A stretch of DNA of 34,698 nt. Source: Bradyrhizobium forestalis (GTDB lineage: Bacteria; Pseudomonadota; Alphaproteobacteria; Rhizobiales; Xanthobacteraceae). A program made the translations under genes and the position numbers. Shown one piece after another: positions 8,235 to 15,717 of the stretch (positions are counted from its first letter, which is position 1; every line of letters begins with the position of its first letter). The stretch lies in contig NZ_PGVG01000057.1 of assembly GCF_002795245.1 (NCBI RefSeq), positions 1-34,698 on the forward strand, in the 5' to 3' direction. The notes below the pieces were generated by a model that was not told the DNA's origin, ran no database searches, and saw only the letters and a program-made list of their open reading frames with translations.

Positions 8235-9200
8235 ATGGACCGCCGCAAATTCATGACCGGATGCTTGGGGCTGCCACTCCTAGCGCAGGCGGGCGGGGCG
8301 CAAGCGCAAGCCGGTCTCACAAAGGTCATCTTCCCGTTCGCGGCCGGAGCCGGCGGCGACACGCTCTGCCGGCTGATCGCGCAGGAGATGGCCCCGGCGC
8401 TGCAGCGGACCATCGTGGTCGAGAACCGCACCGGCGGCGACGGCCTGATCGGCATCAAGGCGGTGAAGGGCGCAAGCCCTGACGGCAGCATGGTGCTGGT
8501 GACGACGGGGCCGACCATGTACCTGCTGCCGATGGTGGAGACGACACCGAGCTTCGACACCGCCAAGGATTTCATGCCGGTGTCGCTGCTGGCGCGGTTC
8601 GAATTTGTGCTGGTGATCAACCCGGCGGTCGACGCCACCGATTTCAAGAGCTTCGTGGCGTGGCTGAAAGCGCATCCGGACAAGACCTCGTTCGGGGTGC
8701 CGAGCAACGGCACCATTCCGCATTTCATGGGCTCCAAGCTCGAGAAGGATCTCGGCATTCCCTTGACCCGCGTGCCCTATCGCGGCAGCGCGCCCATTCT
8801 CAACGACATCGTCGGTGGTCATATCTCGTTCGGCATCACGACATTGGCCGATGCGCTGCCGCAGCATCGCGCCAAGGGTGTGAAGATCATCGCGGTCGCG
8901 AGCGCGGAACGCTCGCCGTTCGCGCCTGAGGTCCCGACTCTGAAGGAGAGTGGCATCGATCTCGTTGCCGACGCCTGGTACGGCATGTGGCTTCCCGCCG
9001 GCAGCCCGCCGGAGTTTGCGAGCAAGCTCGGCGCGGCCGCGAGCGCGGCGCTTGCCAAGCCCGAGGTGAAGGAGAAGCTCACGGCCATCGGGCTCATTCC
9101 GGTCGGCTCGACGCCGGAAGGATTGACGAAGGAGCTCGCAGCGAACATCGCGTTGTGGCAGCCGATCGTGAAGGCGACGGGATACAAGATCGAGAATTGA
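8235..9200 (+). CDS. TctC/Bug-family periplasmic solute-binding protein
   Basis: This 321-residue protein belongs to the Bug/TctC family, the periplasmic receptors of tripartite tricarboxylate transporters. It has an N-terminal signal sequence with a twin-arginine-like RRKFM (residues 3-7) ending near AQAQA (about 26), so Tat export is plausible. It then shows family features such as FPFAAGAGGDTLCRLIA, VVENRTGGDGLIG and PYRGSAPILNDIVGGHI. GGAGAGGAAA immediately upstream of the ATG gives a good ribosome binding site. No TctA or TctB membrane genes are nearby, so it is an orphan receptor, common in this family. The ligand cannot be read from the sequence; carboxylates are the family norm. It may serve transport or sensing. 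Confidence 0.9.
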   Translation: MDRRKFMTGCLGLPLLAQAGGAQAQAGLTKVIFPFAAGAGGDTLCRLIAQEMAPALQRTIVVENRTGGDGLIGIKAVKGASPDGSMVLVTTGPTMYLLPMVETTPSFDTAKDFMPVSLLARFEFVLVINPAVDATDFKSFVAWLKAHPDKTSFGVPSNGTIPHFMGSKLEKDLGIPLTRVPYRGSAPILNDIVGGHISFGITTLADALPQHRAKGVKIIAVASAERSPFAPEVPTLKESGIDLVADAWYGMWLPAGSPPEFASKLGAAASAALAKPEVKEKLTAIGLIPVGSTPEGLTKELAANIALWQPIVKATGYKIEN

Positions 9201-9213
9201 GGCGTTGCCAGCA

Positions 9214-9314
9214 CCCCGCATTCCGCCGGCATGGCCGGGCCTGACCCGGCCATCCACGCCCAACCGCGATTGACGCAAGACGTGGATGCCCGGGTCGAGC
9301 CCCGGGCATGACGA
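9214..9314. repeat. Compound palindromic repeat between convergent genes
   Basis: Two perfect 9-bp hairpins, ATGGCCGGG/CCCGGCCAT (9231-9239 and 9245-9253) and ATGCCCGGG/CCCGGGCAT (9286-9294 and 9301-9309), are linked by an outer pairing CATCCACG/CGTGGATG (9251-9258 with 9281-9288). The whole forms a cloverleaf-like palindrome in the 139-base gap between the convergent TctC-type and sulfatase genes. It resembles the interspersed palindromes of Bradyrhizobium-group genomes and may also stop transcription from both sides. Confidence 0.7.
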
Positions 9315-9339
9315 GTTGAGAGAGCTTGGACTGCTCGCT

Positions 9340-10974
9340 CTACATCTTCGCGCGCTGCGCTATCCCGTCCTTGATCGCGGCGAGTTCTTTCTCGTCCCAG
9401 ATACCGATCAAAACGCCGCCCCTCACTTGCAGCTGGTTGTCCGCATAGGCCGCGATTTTCTCGCGCGGCGTCGTGATGTGGTCGTTCGGATGCAGCGCCC
9501 AGTCGAACAGCTCGGCCTGCAGCCGCGCGATGATCCCTGCACACTCCGGATCGTCGCCGCGATCGACATATTCTTCCGGATCGGTTTCGAGGTCGTACAG
9601 CATCGGACGGAAGCCGGAGGCGTGGATGTATTTCCAGCGGCCGTCGAACACCATGAACAGGCGGCAGCGTTCGATCGGCTGGTTGAGCTTCAGCCGCACG
9701 TCCTGCATGGCGTAGTCGTATTCGGAGAACGCCACCTTGCGCCAATCTGACGGCGTGGGCCCGCGCAGCAGCGGCAGCAGCGAACGTCCTTCGAGGATGT
9801 GGCCCGGCACCTTGCCGCCGAAATAATCGACGAAGGTGGGCGCGAGATCGATCCCTTCCACCAGCGCGTCGCTGCGCGTGCCGCGCGTGGCATCGGCCTC
9901 CCTGGTGGGATCGATGATGATCAGCGGAATCTTCGCCGACTGCTCGTGAAAAAGATCCTTCTCGCCCATCCAGTGATCGCCGAGATAGTCGCCATGATCG
10001 GAGGTGAACACGATCATCGTCGTGTCCAGCAGCCCGCGCTCCTCCAGGAATTGCATCAGCACGCCCATCTGGTCGTCGATCTGGGTGATCAGGCCCATAT
10101 AGGTCGGGATCACCTTCTCGCGGGCCTCATCGCGCGCCATGTTGCGCGAGTAGCGCATGTCCATATAGGCGCCGAACACCGGATGCGGGCTCGAGCGCTC
10201 GCGCTCGGAGCGGATCACCGGAATGATATCCGACGTCGAATACATGCTGGCATAGGGCTCCGGCGCGATATAGGGCCAGTGCGGCTTGATGTAGGATAGA
10301 TGCAGGCACCACGGCCGACCATCGGTCTCGGCCTCCGTGATGAAGTCCATCGCGCGCCGCGTCATGTAGGGCGTCTCGGAATGCTCGTCCGGCACGCGCG
10401 CGGCCTTGTCGGCGTGCACCAGCAGCCAGCCGTTCTGCAGCGAGCCGTCGTCAGCCGCACCCGAATTGGCCCAATGCTCCCAGGGATTGGTGGCTTCAAA
10501 ACCTTGGCTGCGCAAATACTCATCGTATTTCGGCCGCGGCCGCCCCGTCGGATGCAGGCCGTCGTCGCGCTCGTAAGGTTCGAAGCCGCATTCGGCGACG
10601 TGCACGCCGATCATCGATTCCGGCGGGATGCCGAGCGCCTTCATGCCTTCGAGATCGGGCGCCATGTGGGTCTTGCCGACCAGCACGTTGCGCACGCCGA
10701 TTTTCTTGAGATGATCGCCGAGCGTGGGCTCGCCGACACGCAACGGCCAGCCGTTCCAGTGCGAGCCGTGCGAGCGCATGTAGCGCCCGGTGTAGAACGA
10801 CATCCGCGACGGACCGCAGATCGGCGATTGCACATAGGCTTTGCTGAACAGCACGCCACGCTTGGCCATGGCGTCGATGTTCGGTGTCTTCAGCGTGGGA
10901 TGGCCGGTGCAGCCGAGATAATCGTAGCGAAGCTGGTCGCACATGATCCAGAGAACGTTCTTCGCGCGCGCCAT
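9340..10974 (-). CDS. Sulfatase-superfamily hydrolase, phosphonate monoester hydrolase-like
   Basis: The 544-residue protein is an alkaline-phosphatase-superfamily arylsulfatase / phosphonate monoester hydrolase. The maturation signature CGPSR (53-57, within SPICGPSRMSFYTGR) contains Cys53, which would be converted to formylglycine. Metal ligands are suggested by Asp13 in MCDQLR and by Asp326-His327 in FTSDHGDYLGDH, with a conserved Lys339 after it. Architecture and motifs resemble the rhizobial and Burkholderia phosphonate monoester hydrolases more than classical arylsulfatases, but substrate choice cannot be decided. No signal peptide is seen, so it is probably cytoplasmic. With the TctC-type gene it interrupts the usual obgE-proB neighbourhood. 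A formylglycine-generating enzyme is not in the window. Confidence 0.88.
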   Translation of the reverse strand: MARAKNVLWIMCDQLRYDYLGCTGHPTLKTPNIDAMAKRGVLFSKAYVQSPICGPSRMSFYTGRYMRSHGSHWNGWPLRVGEPTLGDHLKKIGVRNVLVGKTHMAPDLEGMKALGIPPESMIGVHVAECGFEPYERDDGLHPTGRPRPKYDEYLRSQGFEATNPWEHWANSGAADDGSLQNGWLLVHADKAARVPDEHSETPYMTRRAMDFITEAETDGRPWCLHLSYIKPHWPYIAPEPYASMYSTSDIIPVIRSERERSSPHPVFGAYMDMRYSRNMARDEAREKVIPTYMGLITQIDDQMGVLMQFLEERGLLDTTMIVFTSDHGDYLGDHWMGEKDLFHEQSAKIPLIIIDPTREADATRGTRSDALVEGIDLAPTFVDYFGGKVPGHILEGRSLLPLLRGPTPSDWRKVAFSEYDYAMQDVRLKLNQPIERCRLFMVFDGRWKYIHASGFRPMLYDLETDPEEYVDRGDDPECAGIIARLQAELFDWALHPNDHITTPREKIAAYADNQLQVRGGVLIGIWDEKELAAIKDGIAQRAKM

Positions 10975-11044
10975 GCTTCGCCCCTGCTGTTTCTTGATTG
11001 TTTGATGCTGCGCTATTGCGCTAGCGAAGACAAGCGGGTCGGCT

Positions 11045-12085
11045 TTAAGCCGACCAGGGCTCTGCTTCAGCCGCGCTCTTGGCCTTGCTCGACACCGGGT
11101 GTTCGCCGATCACCTCCGCAAGCGCGCGCAACGCTTCCTTGACGCCATCGCCGGTCACGCCGGAGAGCAGCAGCGGGGTCTTCTTGGCGGCGCGCTTCAG
11201 GCGGTCCTTCTGCTTCTTCAGCTCGTCCGGCTCGACCGCGTCGATCTTGTTCAGCGCGACGATCTCGATCTTGTCGGTCAGCTGGCCGCCATAGGCATCG
11301 AGCTCCTTGCGCACAGTCTTGTAGGCTTTGCCGGCGTGCTCGCAGGTTGCGTCGACGAGATGCAGCAGCACGCGGCAGCGTTCGACATGGCCGAGGAAGC
11401 GATCGCCGAGGCCGGCGCCTTCATGTGCGCCTTCGATGAGACCGGGAATGTCGGCGAGCACGAATTCGCGGCCGTCGGCATTCACGACGCCGAGCTGCGG
11501 ATGCAGTGTGGTGAAGGGATAGTCGGCGATCTTCGGCTTCGCCGCGCTGACCTTGGAGAGGAACGTCGACTTGCCGGCATTGGGCAGGCCGACGAGGCCG
11601 GCGTCTGCAATGAGTTTCAGGCGCAGCCAGATCCAGCGCTCCTCGCCCACCTGGCCGGGATTGGCGTTGCGCGGCGCGCGATTGGTCGACGATTTGAAAT
11701 GCGCATTGCCGAAGCCGCCATTGCCGCCCTCGGCCAGCACGAATTTTTCGCCGACCTTGGTGAAGTCGTGGATCAGCGTCTCGCGGTCCTCGTCGAAGAT
11801 CTGCGTGCCGACAGGCACCTTCAGCACGATGTTCTTGCCGTTGGCGCCATGGCGGTCCGAGCCCATGCCGTTCTCGCCCTTCTGGGCCTTGAAATGCTGC
11901 TGGTAGCGGTAGTCGATCAGCGTGTTGAGCCCGTCGGCAACCTCGATGATGACATTGCCGCCGCGGCCGCCATTGCCGCCGGAGGGACCGCCGAATTCGA
12001 TGAACTTCTCGCGGCGGAACGCCACGCAGCCGTTCCCGCCGTCACCGGAGCGGATATAGACCTTTGCTTCGTCGAGGAATTTCAT
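11045..12085 (-). CDS. obgE: Obg-family ribosome assembly GTPase
   Basis: The 346-residue protein is a full ObgE/CgtA, an essential GTPase that binds the 50S subunit during assembly and links it to stress signalling. The glycine-rich Obg fold (1-158, beginning MKFLDEAKVYIRSGDGGNG) precedes the G domain, with G1 GLPNAGKST (166-174), G3 DIPG (212-215) and G4 NKID (279-282). The C-terminal tail is short and polar; the OCT extension of some homologues is absent. It lies on the same strand as rplU and rpmA, the common bacterial L21-L27-Obg grouping, but here a GNAT, a DMT and a MaoC-like gene intervene. Confidence 0.97.
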   Translation of the reverse strand: MKFLDEAKVYIRSGDGGNGCVAFRREKFIEFGGPSGGNGGRGGNVIIEVADGLNTLIDYRYQQHFKAQKGENGMGSDRHGANGKNIVLKVPVGTQIFDEDRETLIHDFTKVGEKFVLAEGGNGGFGNAHFKSSTNRAPRNANPGQVGEERWIWLRLKLIADAGLVGLPNAGKSTFLSKVSAAKPKIADYPFTTLHPQLGVVNADGREFVLADIPGLIEGAHEGAGLGDRFLGHVERCRVLLHLVDATCEHAGKAYKTVRKELDAYGGQLTDKIEIVALNKIDAVEPDELKKQKDRLKRAAKKTPLLLSGVTGDGVKEALRALAEVIGEHPVSSKAKSAAEAEPWSA

Positions 12086-12169
12086 GGGCCATAGGTAGGC
12101 CAGCCGGCCCCCTCCGGCAACCCGAATTGACTGAGAAGCGGCGGAATCTCCGCGACTTTGGAGCCGTGA

Positions 12170-12652
12170 TTAACCAGTTGGCCGGCGCCGGATCAGGAAT
12201 TTCTGCGTGCCCTCCAGCACCAGCTCCTTGCGCTGGTTGAACACGGTGCTGCGAAGCGTGACGACGCCGGTGGTGCGTCCCGGCACCAGCTCCGTGACCT
12301 CGAGCGCGGGATAGATCGTATCGTCGGCGAACACCGGCTTGAGAAACCGGCTCGATTGCTCGAGGAAGCCGACCAGGGACTCCTCGACCATGAACGGAAA
12401 CAGGCCCGCGCCGGGTGCGGTGTGGATCAAGGTCTGGAAGCCGTGGGCGAGCAGATGCGGCATACCGCGAGCGCGGCAATATTCCACGTCGTAGTGCACC
12501 GGATGGGTGTCGCCGCTCGCGGTCTGGAATGCGGCGAACACCGCCGAGGTCTGGGTTCGGCTCGGCAAAATGAAACGTTCGCCGACGACGAAATCCTCAA
12601 ACCAGCGTTGCGTGGGGATCATGCGATGCTGGGTTGGATCGAAGTCGGTCAT
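12170..12652 (-). CDS. MaoC-like hot-dog fold dehydratase
   Basis: This protein of 160 residues has a MaoC/(R)-hydratase hot-dog fold. The segment SGDTHPVHYDVEYC matches the Asp/His active-site motif of enoyl-CoA hydratases of this type, and LAHGFQTLIH lies where the central hot-dog helix is expected. The substrate is unknown but is likely an acyl-CoA. The frame extends to 12721, but the start at 12652 (MTDFDP) is preferred because AAAGAGC lies at good spacing before it and the extension is unlike the family. It precedes obgE by 84 bases on the same strand and may be co-transcribed. Confidence 0.82.
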   Translation of the reverse strand: MTDFDPTQHRMIPTQRWFEDFVVGERFILPSRTQTSAVFAAFQTASGDTHPVHYDVEYCRARGMPHLLAHGFQTLIHTAPGAGLFPFMVEESLVGFLEQSSRFLKPVFADDTIYPALEVTELVPGRTTGVVTLRSTVFNQRKELVLEGTQKFLIRRRPTG

Positions 12653-12810
12653 GTCCATGCTCTTTTTGTTCGTGAGACGCCTATCGCTACCGCGATGCGA
12701 AGAGTGCGACAATCCGTTCAATTCAGCGTGGCGGGCTTGTCCCTGTTGCCCACGTCATTAAAACGACCGCAAGCGACTCTAGTCGCCGTTTTCCGATGCT
12801 CTCTCCGCCC

Positions 12811-12895
12811 GTCATTGCGAGCGGAGCGAAGCAATCCAGACTGCCTCCGCTGAAGCAGTCTGGATTGCTTCGTCGCAAGAGCTCCTCGCAATGAC
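12811..12895. repeat. Interspersed inverted repeat (GTCATTGCGAG type)
   Basis: The stretch begins with GTCATTGCGAG and ends with CTCGCAATGAC, so its ends are inverted copies. Inside, AGCAATCCAGACTGC is inverted as GCAGTCTGGATTGCT around a short loop (about 12829-12869). The whole can fold into one long hairpin. Elements with these termini are very common in Bradyrhizobium-group intergenic regions (recalled knowledge). It sits in the gap between the divergent MaoC-like and DMT genes. Confidence 0.8.
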
Positions 12896-12921
12896 GAGCC
12901 TCCGAATTCGCACTCTTACCA

Positions 12922-13836
12922 ATGCCCTTCTTCAAGAATCTCTCCGCCTATGACGATCGCTCCGCGCGGCTGGCCGGCATTGCACTGATGGTGCTGTCGA
13001 TCTTCATGTTCTCGTTCGGCGATGCCATGGGCAAATTCCTGGTCGGGACCTATTCGGTGGGACAGCTGTTGTTCCTGCGGGCCTGCGCGGCGCTGCTCTT
13101 GCTGTCGCCGCTGGTCTGGAAGCAGCGTCACCAGTTCCTGCATTTGGAGCGGCCGGGCTTGCAGCTGTTTCGCGTGGTGCTCTCGACGCTCGAGGTCGCC
13201 GCGTTCTTCCTCGCAACCGTCTACCTGCCGCTCGCCGACGTCATCACCTATTATCTCGCCGGTCCGATCTTCGTCACCGCGATGTCGGCGATCTTCTTAG
13301 GGGAAAAGGTCGGCTGGCGGCGCTGGACCGCGATCCTGATCGGTTTCTGCGGCGTCTTGATCGCCCTGCGCCCGTCGGCGCAGACCGTCAGCCTGCCGGC
13401 ACTGATCGCGCTCGGCGGCAGCCTGTCGTTTGCAACCTTGATGCTGATCACCCGCAGCCTGCGCAAGACGCCAGACATCGTGATGGCGTCCTCGCAATTC
13501 GTCGGCACGTTTTCGCTGGGCGCGGTGCTGTCGGCATTCCACTGGGTGCCGCCGACCCCTGGCAGCCTCGTGATCTTCGCGCTGGCGGGATGCGTGTCGG
13601 TGACCGCGCTGTTCTGCGTCAACCGTTCGCTCAAGCTCGCGCCGGCCAGCGTCGTCGTGCCCTACCAATATTCGATGATCGTCTGGGCCGTGATCTTCGG
13701 CTTCGTCGTGTTCGGCGATGTCCCGTCCATCGCAACCCTCGTCGGCGCGGCGATCATCATCGGCGCCGGGTTCTATATCTATCTGCGTGAGCGGGATTTG
13801 GGGCGTGAGAGCGCGGAGGTGAATCCGCCGGCGTAA
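12922..13836 (+). CDS. EamA-family DMT transporter
   Basis: A 304-residue integral membrane protein with about ten hydrophobic helices arranged as two EamA repeats (about 15-150 and 160-295), typical of drug/metabolite transporters such as RhaT/YdcZ-like exporters. Examples of membrane segments are IALMVLSIFMFSFGDAMG and VIFGFVVFGDVPSIATLVGA. Substrate and direction cannot be read from the sequence; many homologues export amino acids or metabolites. No clear Shine-Dalgarno sequence precedes the ATG at 12922, but the N-terminus agrees with the first predicted helix. It converges on the GNAT gene, with 50 bases between the stops. Confidence 0.88.
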   Translation: MPFFKNLSAYDDRSARLAGIALMVLSIFMFSFGDAMGKFLVGTYSVGQLLFLRACAALLLLSPLVWKQRHQFLHLERPGLQLFRVVLSTLEVAAFFLATVYLPLADVITYYLAGPIFVTAMSAIFLGEKVGWRRWTAILIGFCGVLIALRPSAQTVSLPALIALGGSLSFATLMLITRSLRKTPDIVMASSQFVGTFSLGAVLSAFHWVPPTPGSLVIFALAGCVSVTALFCVNRSLKLAPASVVVPYQYSMIVWAVIFGFVVFGDVPSIATLVGAAIIIGAGFYIYLRERDLGRESAEVNPPA

Positions 13837-13840
13837 GGCC

Positions 13841-13876
13841 CACCCTCCCCCTTCAGGGTCCCTTCAGGGGAGGGTG
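13841..13876. terminator. Hairpin between convergent DMT and GNAT genes
   Basis: A perfect 10-bp inverted repeat, CACCCTCCCC (13841-13850) and GGGGAGGGTG (13867-13876), encloses a 16-base loop. It fills the gap between two convergent stop codons, so it could act as a bidirectional terminator, although no U-tract follows. The CCCTCCCC core recurs elsewhere in the window (17066 and 26751), so it may equally be an interspersed palindrome. Confidence 0.5.
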
Positions 13877-13886
13877 ATCGCCGGCC

Positions 13887-14501
13887 CTACCTCATCCGTC
13901 GCGCGCTGCTCCAGCTCTTCAGCGAGGCCCACACCCCGCGCGACAAACGGAAGCAGTCGACCGGCGTCGAGGAGCCCAGCGCCAGGAAACGGTGCAGCTG
14001 GACGCCGCTCCACTGGAAGCCGCACTTCTCCAGCACCTTGCGCGAGGCCGGGTTGGTGACGCGCGCGCCGGCATAGAGATGCCCGTCCTCGAACTCCTCG
14101 AAGAAGAAGTCGATCGCACCGCGCGCGGCCTCGGTGGCAAAGCCCTGGCCCCAGTGCTCGACGCCGAGCCAGTAACCGATCTCGGCATTGTCGGGCTTCG
14201 AGCAATCGATGCCGACCATGCCGACCGGCCCGGTATCGTGCTCGATCAGGAACACGGTCTCGCTGCCGGGTTCGGCGGTGGCGCGGATGAATTCGGCGGC
14301 GTCGTCCTGCGAATAGGGATGCGGCAGGCGGCGGGTGTTCTCGGCGATACGGCGGTCATTGGCGAGTCGGGCGATGGTCCTGACGTCGGCGAGGGTCGGC
14401 CGCCGCAAGGTCAGCCGCTCGGTGGCGACGACGCTTGGTCTCGCCTCCCGCAAGGTCACGCTCGAGAAATCCTGCAACATGTCCGGCTCCGTGAAAGTCA
14501 C
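13887..14501 (-). CDS. GNAT N-acetyltransferase (RimJ/RimL type)
   Basis: The 204-residue protein is a GCN5-related acetyltransferase of the Acetyltransf_3 / RimJ-like group. It has TERLTLRRPTLADVRTI near the start, a beta-strand region with IGYWLGVEHWGQGFATEA (the acetyl-CoA binding Q/RxxGxG/A segment appears as GQGFATEA) and NPASRKVLEKCGFQ, the usual late motif. It would transfer an acetyl group from acetyl-CoA to an amine, possibly a protein N-terminus or a small molecule; the target is unknown. A Met at residue 8 (14480) is an alternative start. It lies just downstream of the rpmA terminator on the same strand. Confidence 0.88.
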   Translation of the reverse strand: MTFTEPDMLQDFSSVTLREARPSVVATERLTLRRPTLADVRTIARLANDRRIAENTRRLPHPYSQDDAAEFIRATAEPGSETVFLIEHDTGPVGMVGIDCSKPDNAEIGYWLGVEHWGQGFATEAARGAIDFFFEEFEDGHLYAGARVTNPASRKVLEKCGFQWSGVQLHRFLALGSSTPVDCFRLSRGVWASLKSWSSARRMR

Positions 14502-14514
14502 TAAGTCAAAGTGA

Positions 14515-14549
14515 GCAAAGAAAAGGGGAGGCCGGTTTCCCGCCTCCCC
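14515..14549 (-). terminator. Rho-independent terminator of rplU-rpmA
   Basis: GGGGAGGC (14525-14532) and GCCTCCCC (14542-14549) form an 8-bp GC stem with a 9-base loop. On the minus strand it is followed by TTTTCTTT. It lies 80 bases past the rpmA stop and 24 bases before the GNAT start, so it separates the ribosomal protein transcript from the next gene. A second 9-bp hairpin (14583-14591 with 14601-14609) lies between rpmA and this site but lacks a U-tract. Confidence 0.75.
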
Positions 14550-14628
14550 CTGGAGCCTTCGATCTCTTGTGATCTCTAGGACTCCGCCGGTTCAGTCGGG
14601 ACCGGCGGACTCCAATTTGATCCACCGT

Positions 14629-14898
14629 CTATTCAGCAGCCTCTGCGATCGGGAGTACCGATACGAAGGTGCGGCCGTTGGCTTTGGCCTGGAACGCAAC
14701 GCGGCCCTCGATCTTGGCGAACAGAGTGTGGTCCGTGCCCATGCCGACATTAAGGCCGGGGTGCCAGGTGGTGCCGCGCTGACGCGCAATGATGTTGCCG
14801 GGAGTGACGATCTCCCCGCCGAACGCCTTGATACCGAGGCGCTTGCCCTTCGAATCGCGTCCGTTGCGCGATGAACCGCCTGCTTTTTTGTGAGCCAT
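14629..14898 (-). CDS. rpmA: 50S ribosomal protein L27
   Basis: An 89-residue complete bL27. It begins MAHKKAGGSSRNGRDSKGKR, and this positively charged N-terminus reaches towards the peptidyl-transferase centre. The conserved core includes RQRGTTWHPG and DHTLFAK. There is no N-terminal cleavable extension of the Firmicute type. It follows rplU after 102 bases and is surely co-transcribed with it. Confidence 0.98.
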   Translation of the reverse strand: MAHKKAGGSSRNGRDSKGKRLGIKAFGGEIVTPGNIIARQRGTTWHPGLNVGMGTDHTLFAKIEGRVAFQAKANGRTFVSVLPIAEAAE

Positions 14899-14962
14899 GG
14901 CTCGTCTCCGAAATCCTGCGTATTTCTAGATCAATTCCTTGACGGAATCATTTCAAAACTTC

Positions 14963-14990
14963 TCACGCATCAATTCGTGAATTGGCGTGA
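14963..14990 (-). repeat. Inverted repeat in the rplU-rpmA spacer
   Basis: TCACGC (14963-14968) and CAATTC (14971-14976) are mirrored by GAATTG (14979-14984) and GCGTGA (14985-14990), with two unpaired bases on one side. The transcript could fold into a stem of about 12 bp with a very tight loop, just after the rplU stop. No U-tract follows, so an mRNA processing or stability hairpin is more likely than a terminator. Confidence 0.5.
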
Positions 14991-15000
14991 TCAATTCGAT

Positions 15001-15387
15001 TTACTCGGCGGCTTCCGTTGCCGGCTCCTTGGCCACCTTCTCCTTCTTCGGACGCGGGCCCTTGGTGGGCTTGGCGCCGTCCGTCAGGATCTCGCTGATG
15101 CGCAGCACGGTGATCTCGTCGCGGTAGCCGCGCTTGCGGCGCGAGTTCTTGCGGCGGCGCTTCTTGAACGCGATGACCTTGGGGCCGCGCTTGTGATCGA
15201 GCACCTCGACCGCGACGGACGCACCTGCGACCGTCGGCACGCCCAGCACCGGCGTATCACCGCCGACCACCAGAACTTCATTCAGCTGCACGATCGAGCC
15301 GACTTCGCCTTCGATCTTGCCTACTTCCAAGACATCATCCGGCACGACGCGGTATTGCTTGCCGCCGGTTTTGATGACTGCGAACAT
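15001..15387 (-). CDS. rplU: 50S ribosomal protein L21
   Basis: A 128-residue bL21 that binds 23S rRNA. The first 103 residues are the standard domain, starting MFAVIKTGGKQYRV and containing FKKRRRKNSRRKRGYRDE, the basic RNA-binding loop. An extra Lys/Pro/Ala/Glu-rich tail of about 25 residues is common in alphaproteobacteria. It is the first gene of the rplU-rpmA unit. The promoter should lie in the roughly 330-base divergent gap shared with the ROK-like gene. Confidence 0.97.
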   Translation of the reverse strand: MFAVIKTGGKQYRVVPDDVLEVGKIEGEVGSIVQLNEVLVVGGDTPVLGVPTVAGASVAVEVLDHKRGPKVIAFKKRRRKNSRRKRGYRDEITVLRISEILTDGAKPTKGPRPKKEKVAKEPATEAAE

Positions 15388-15717
15388 CGTTTTTTTCCTT
15401 CGTGTTCAATCCCGGCCTCGCGACAGTTTGTCCGGGCCGGCTTTTTGTCAGTCGCTACGGGTTTATGCGAGTCTGCGCGGGCGGGAGTTATCCCCTTGAA
15501 AGCCCAGGCAAAAACAAGCGGCGCGAGAAACGCCCCGCGCCGGCTGTGGGACTTATAGCCGCCGGCAGCGGAGAGTCAAGGAAAACCGCCAAAAAGGGCC
15601 CGGATTTGAAGGATTTGGGCCATTTCCAATGCGCTCGCGGAATCTGCCGCCGCCGTGCAACCAACGGGTTCCCTCCCCGTTGTGTCCTCGCAAATCGGAA
15701 CGCGGGCAAGGGCTATC
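15388..15717. other. Divergent intergenic region between rplU and the ROK-like gene
   Basis: This 330-base stretch separates two divergent genes and should hold both promoters and the L21 leader. Open frames across it are low in coding character. I could not place convincing -35/-10 hexamers with confidence. AAGGG at about 15706 is the likely ribosome binding site for the ATG at 15718. Confidence 0.5.
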
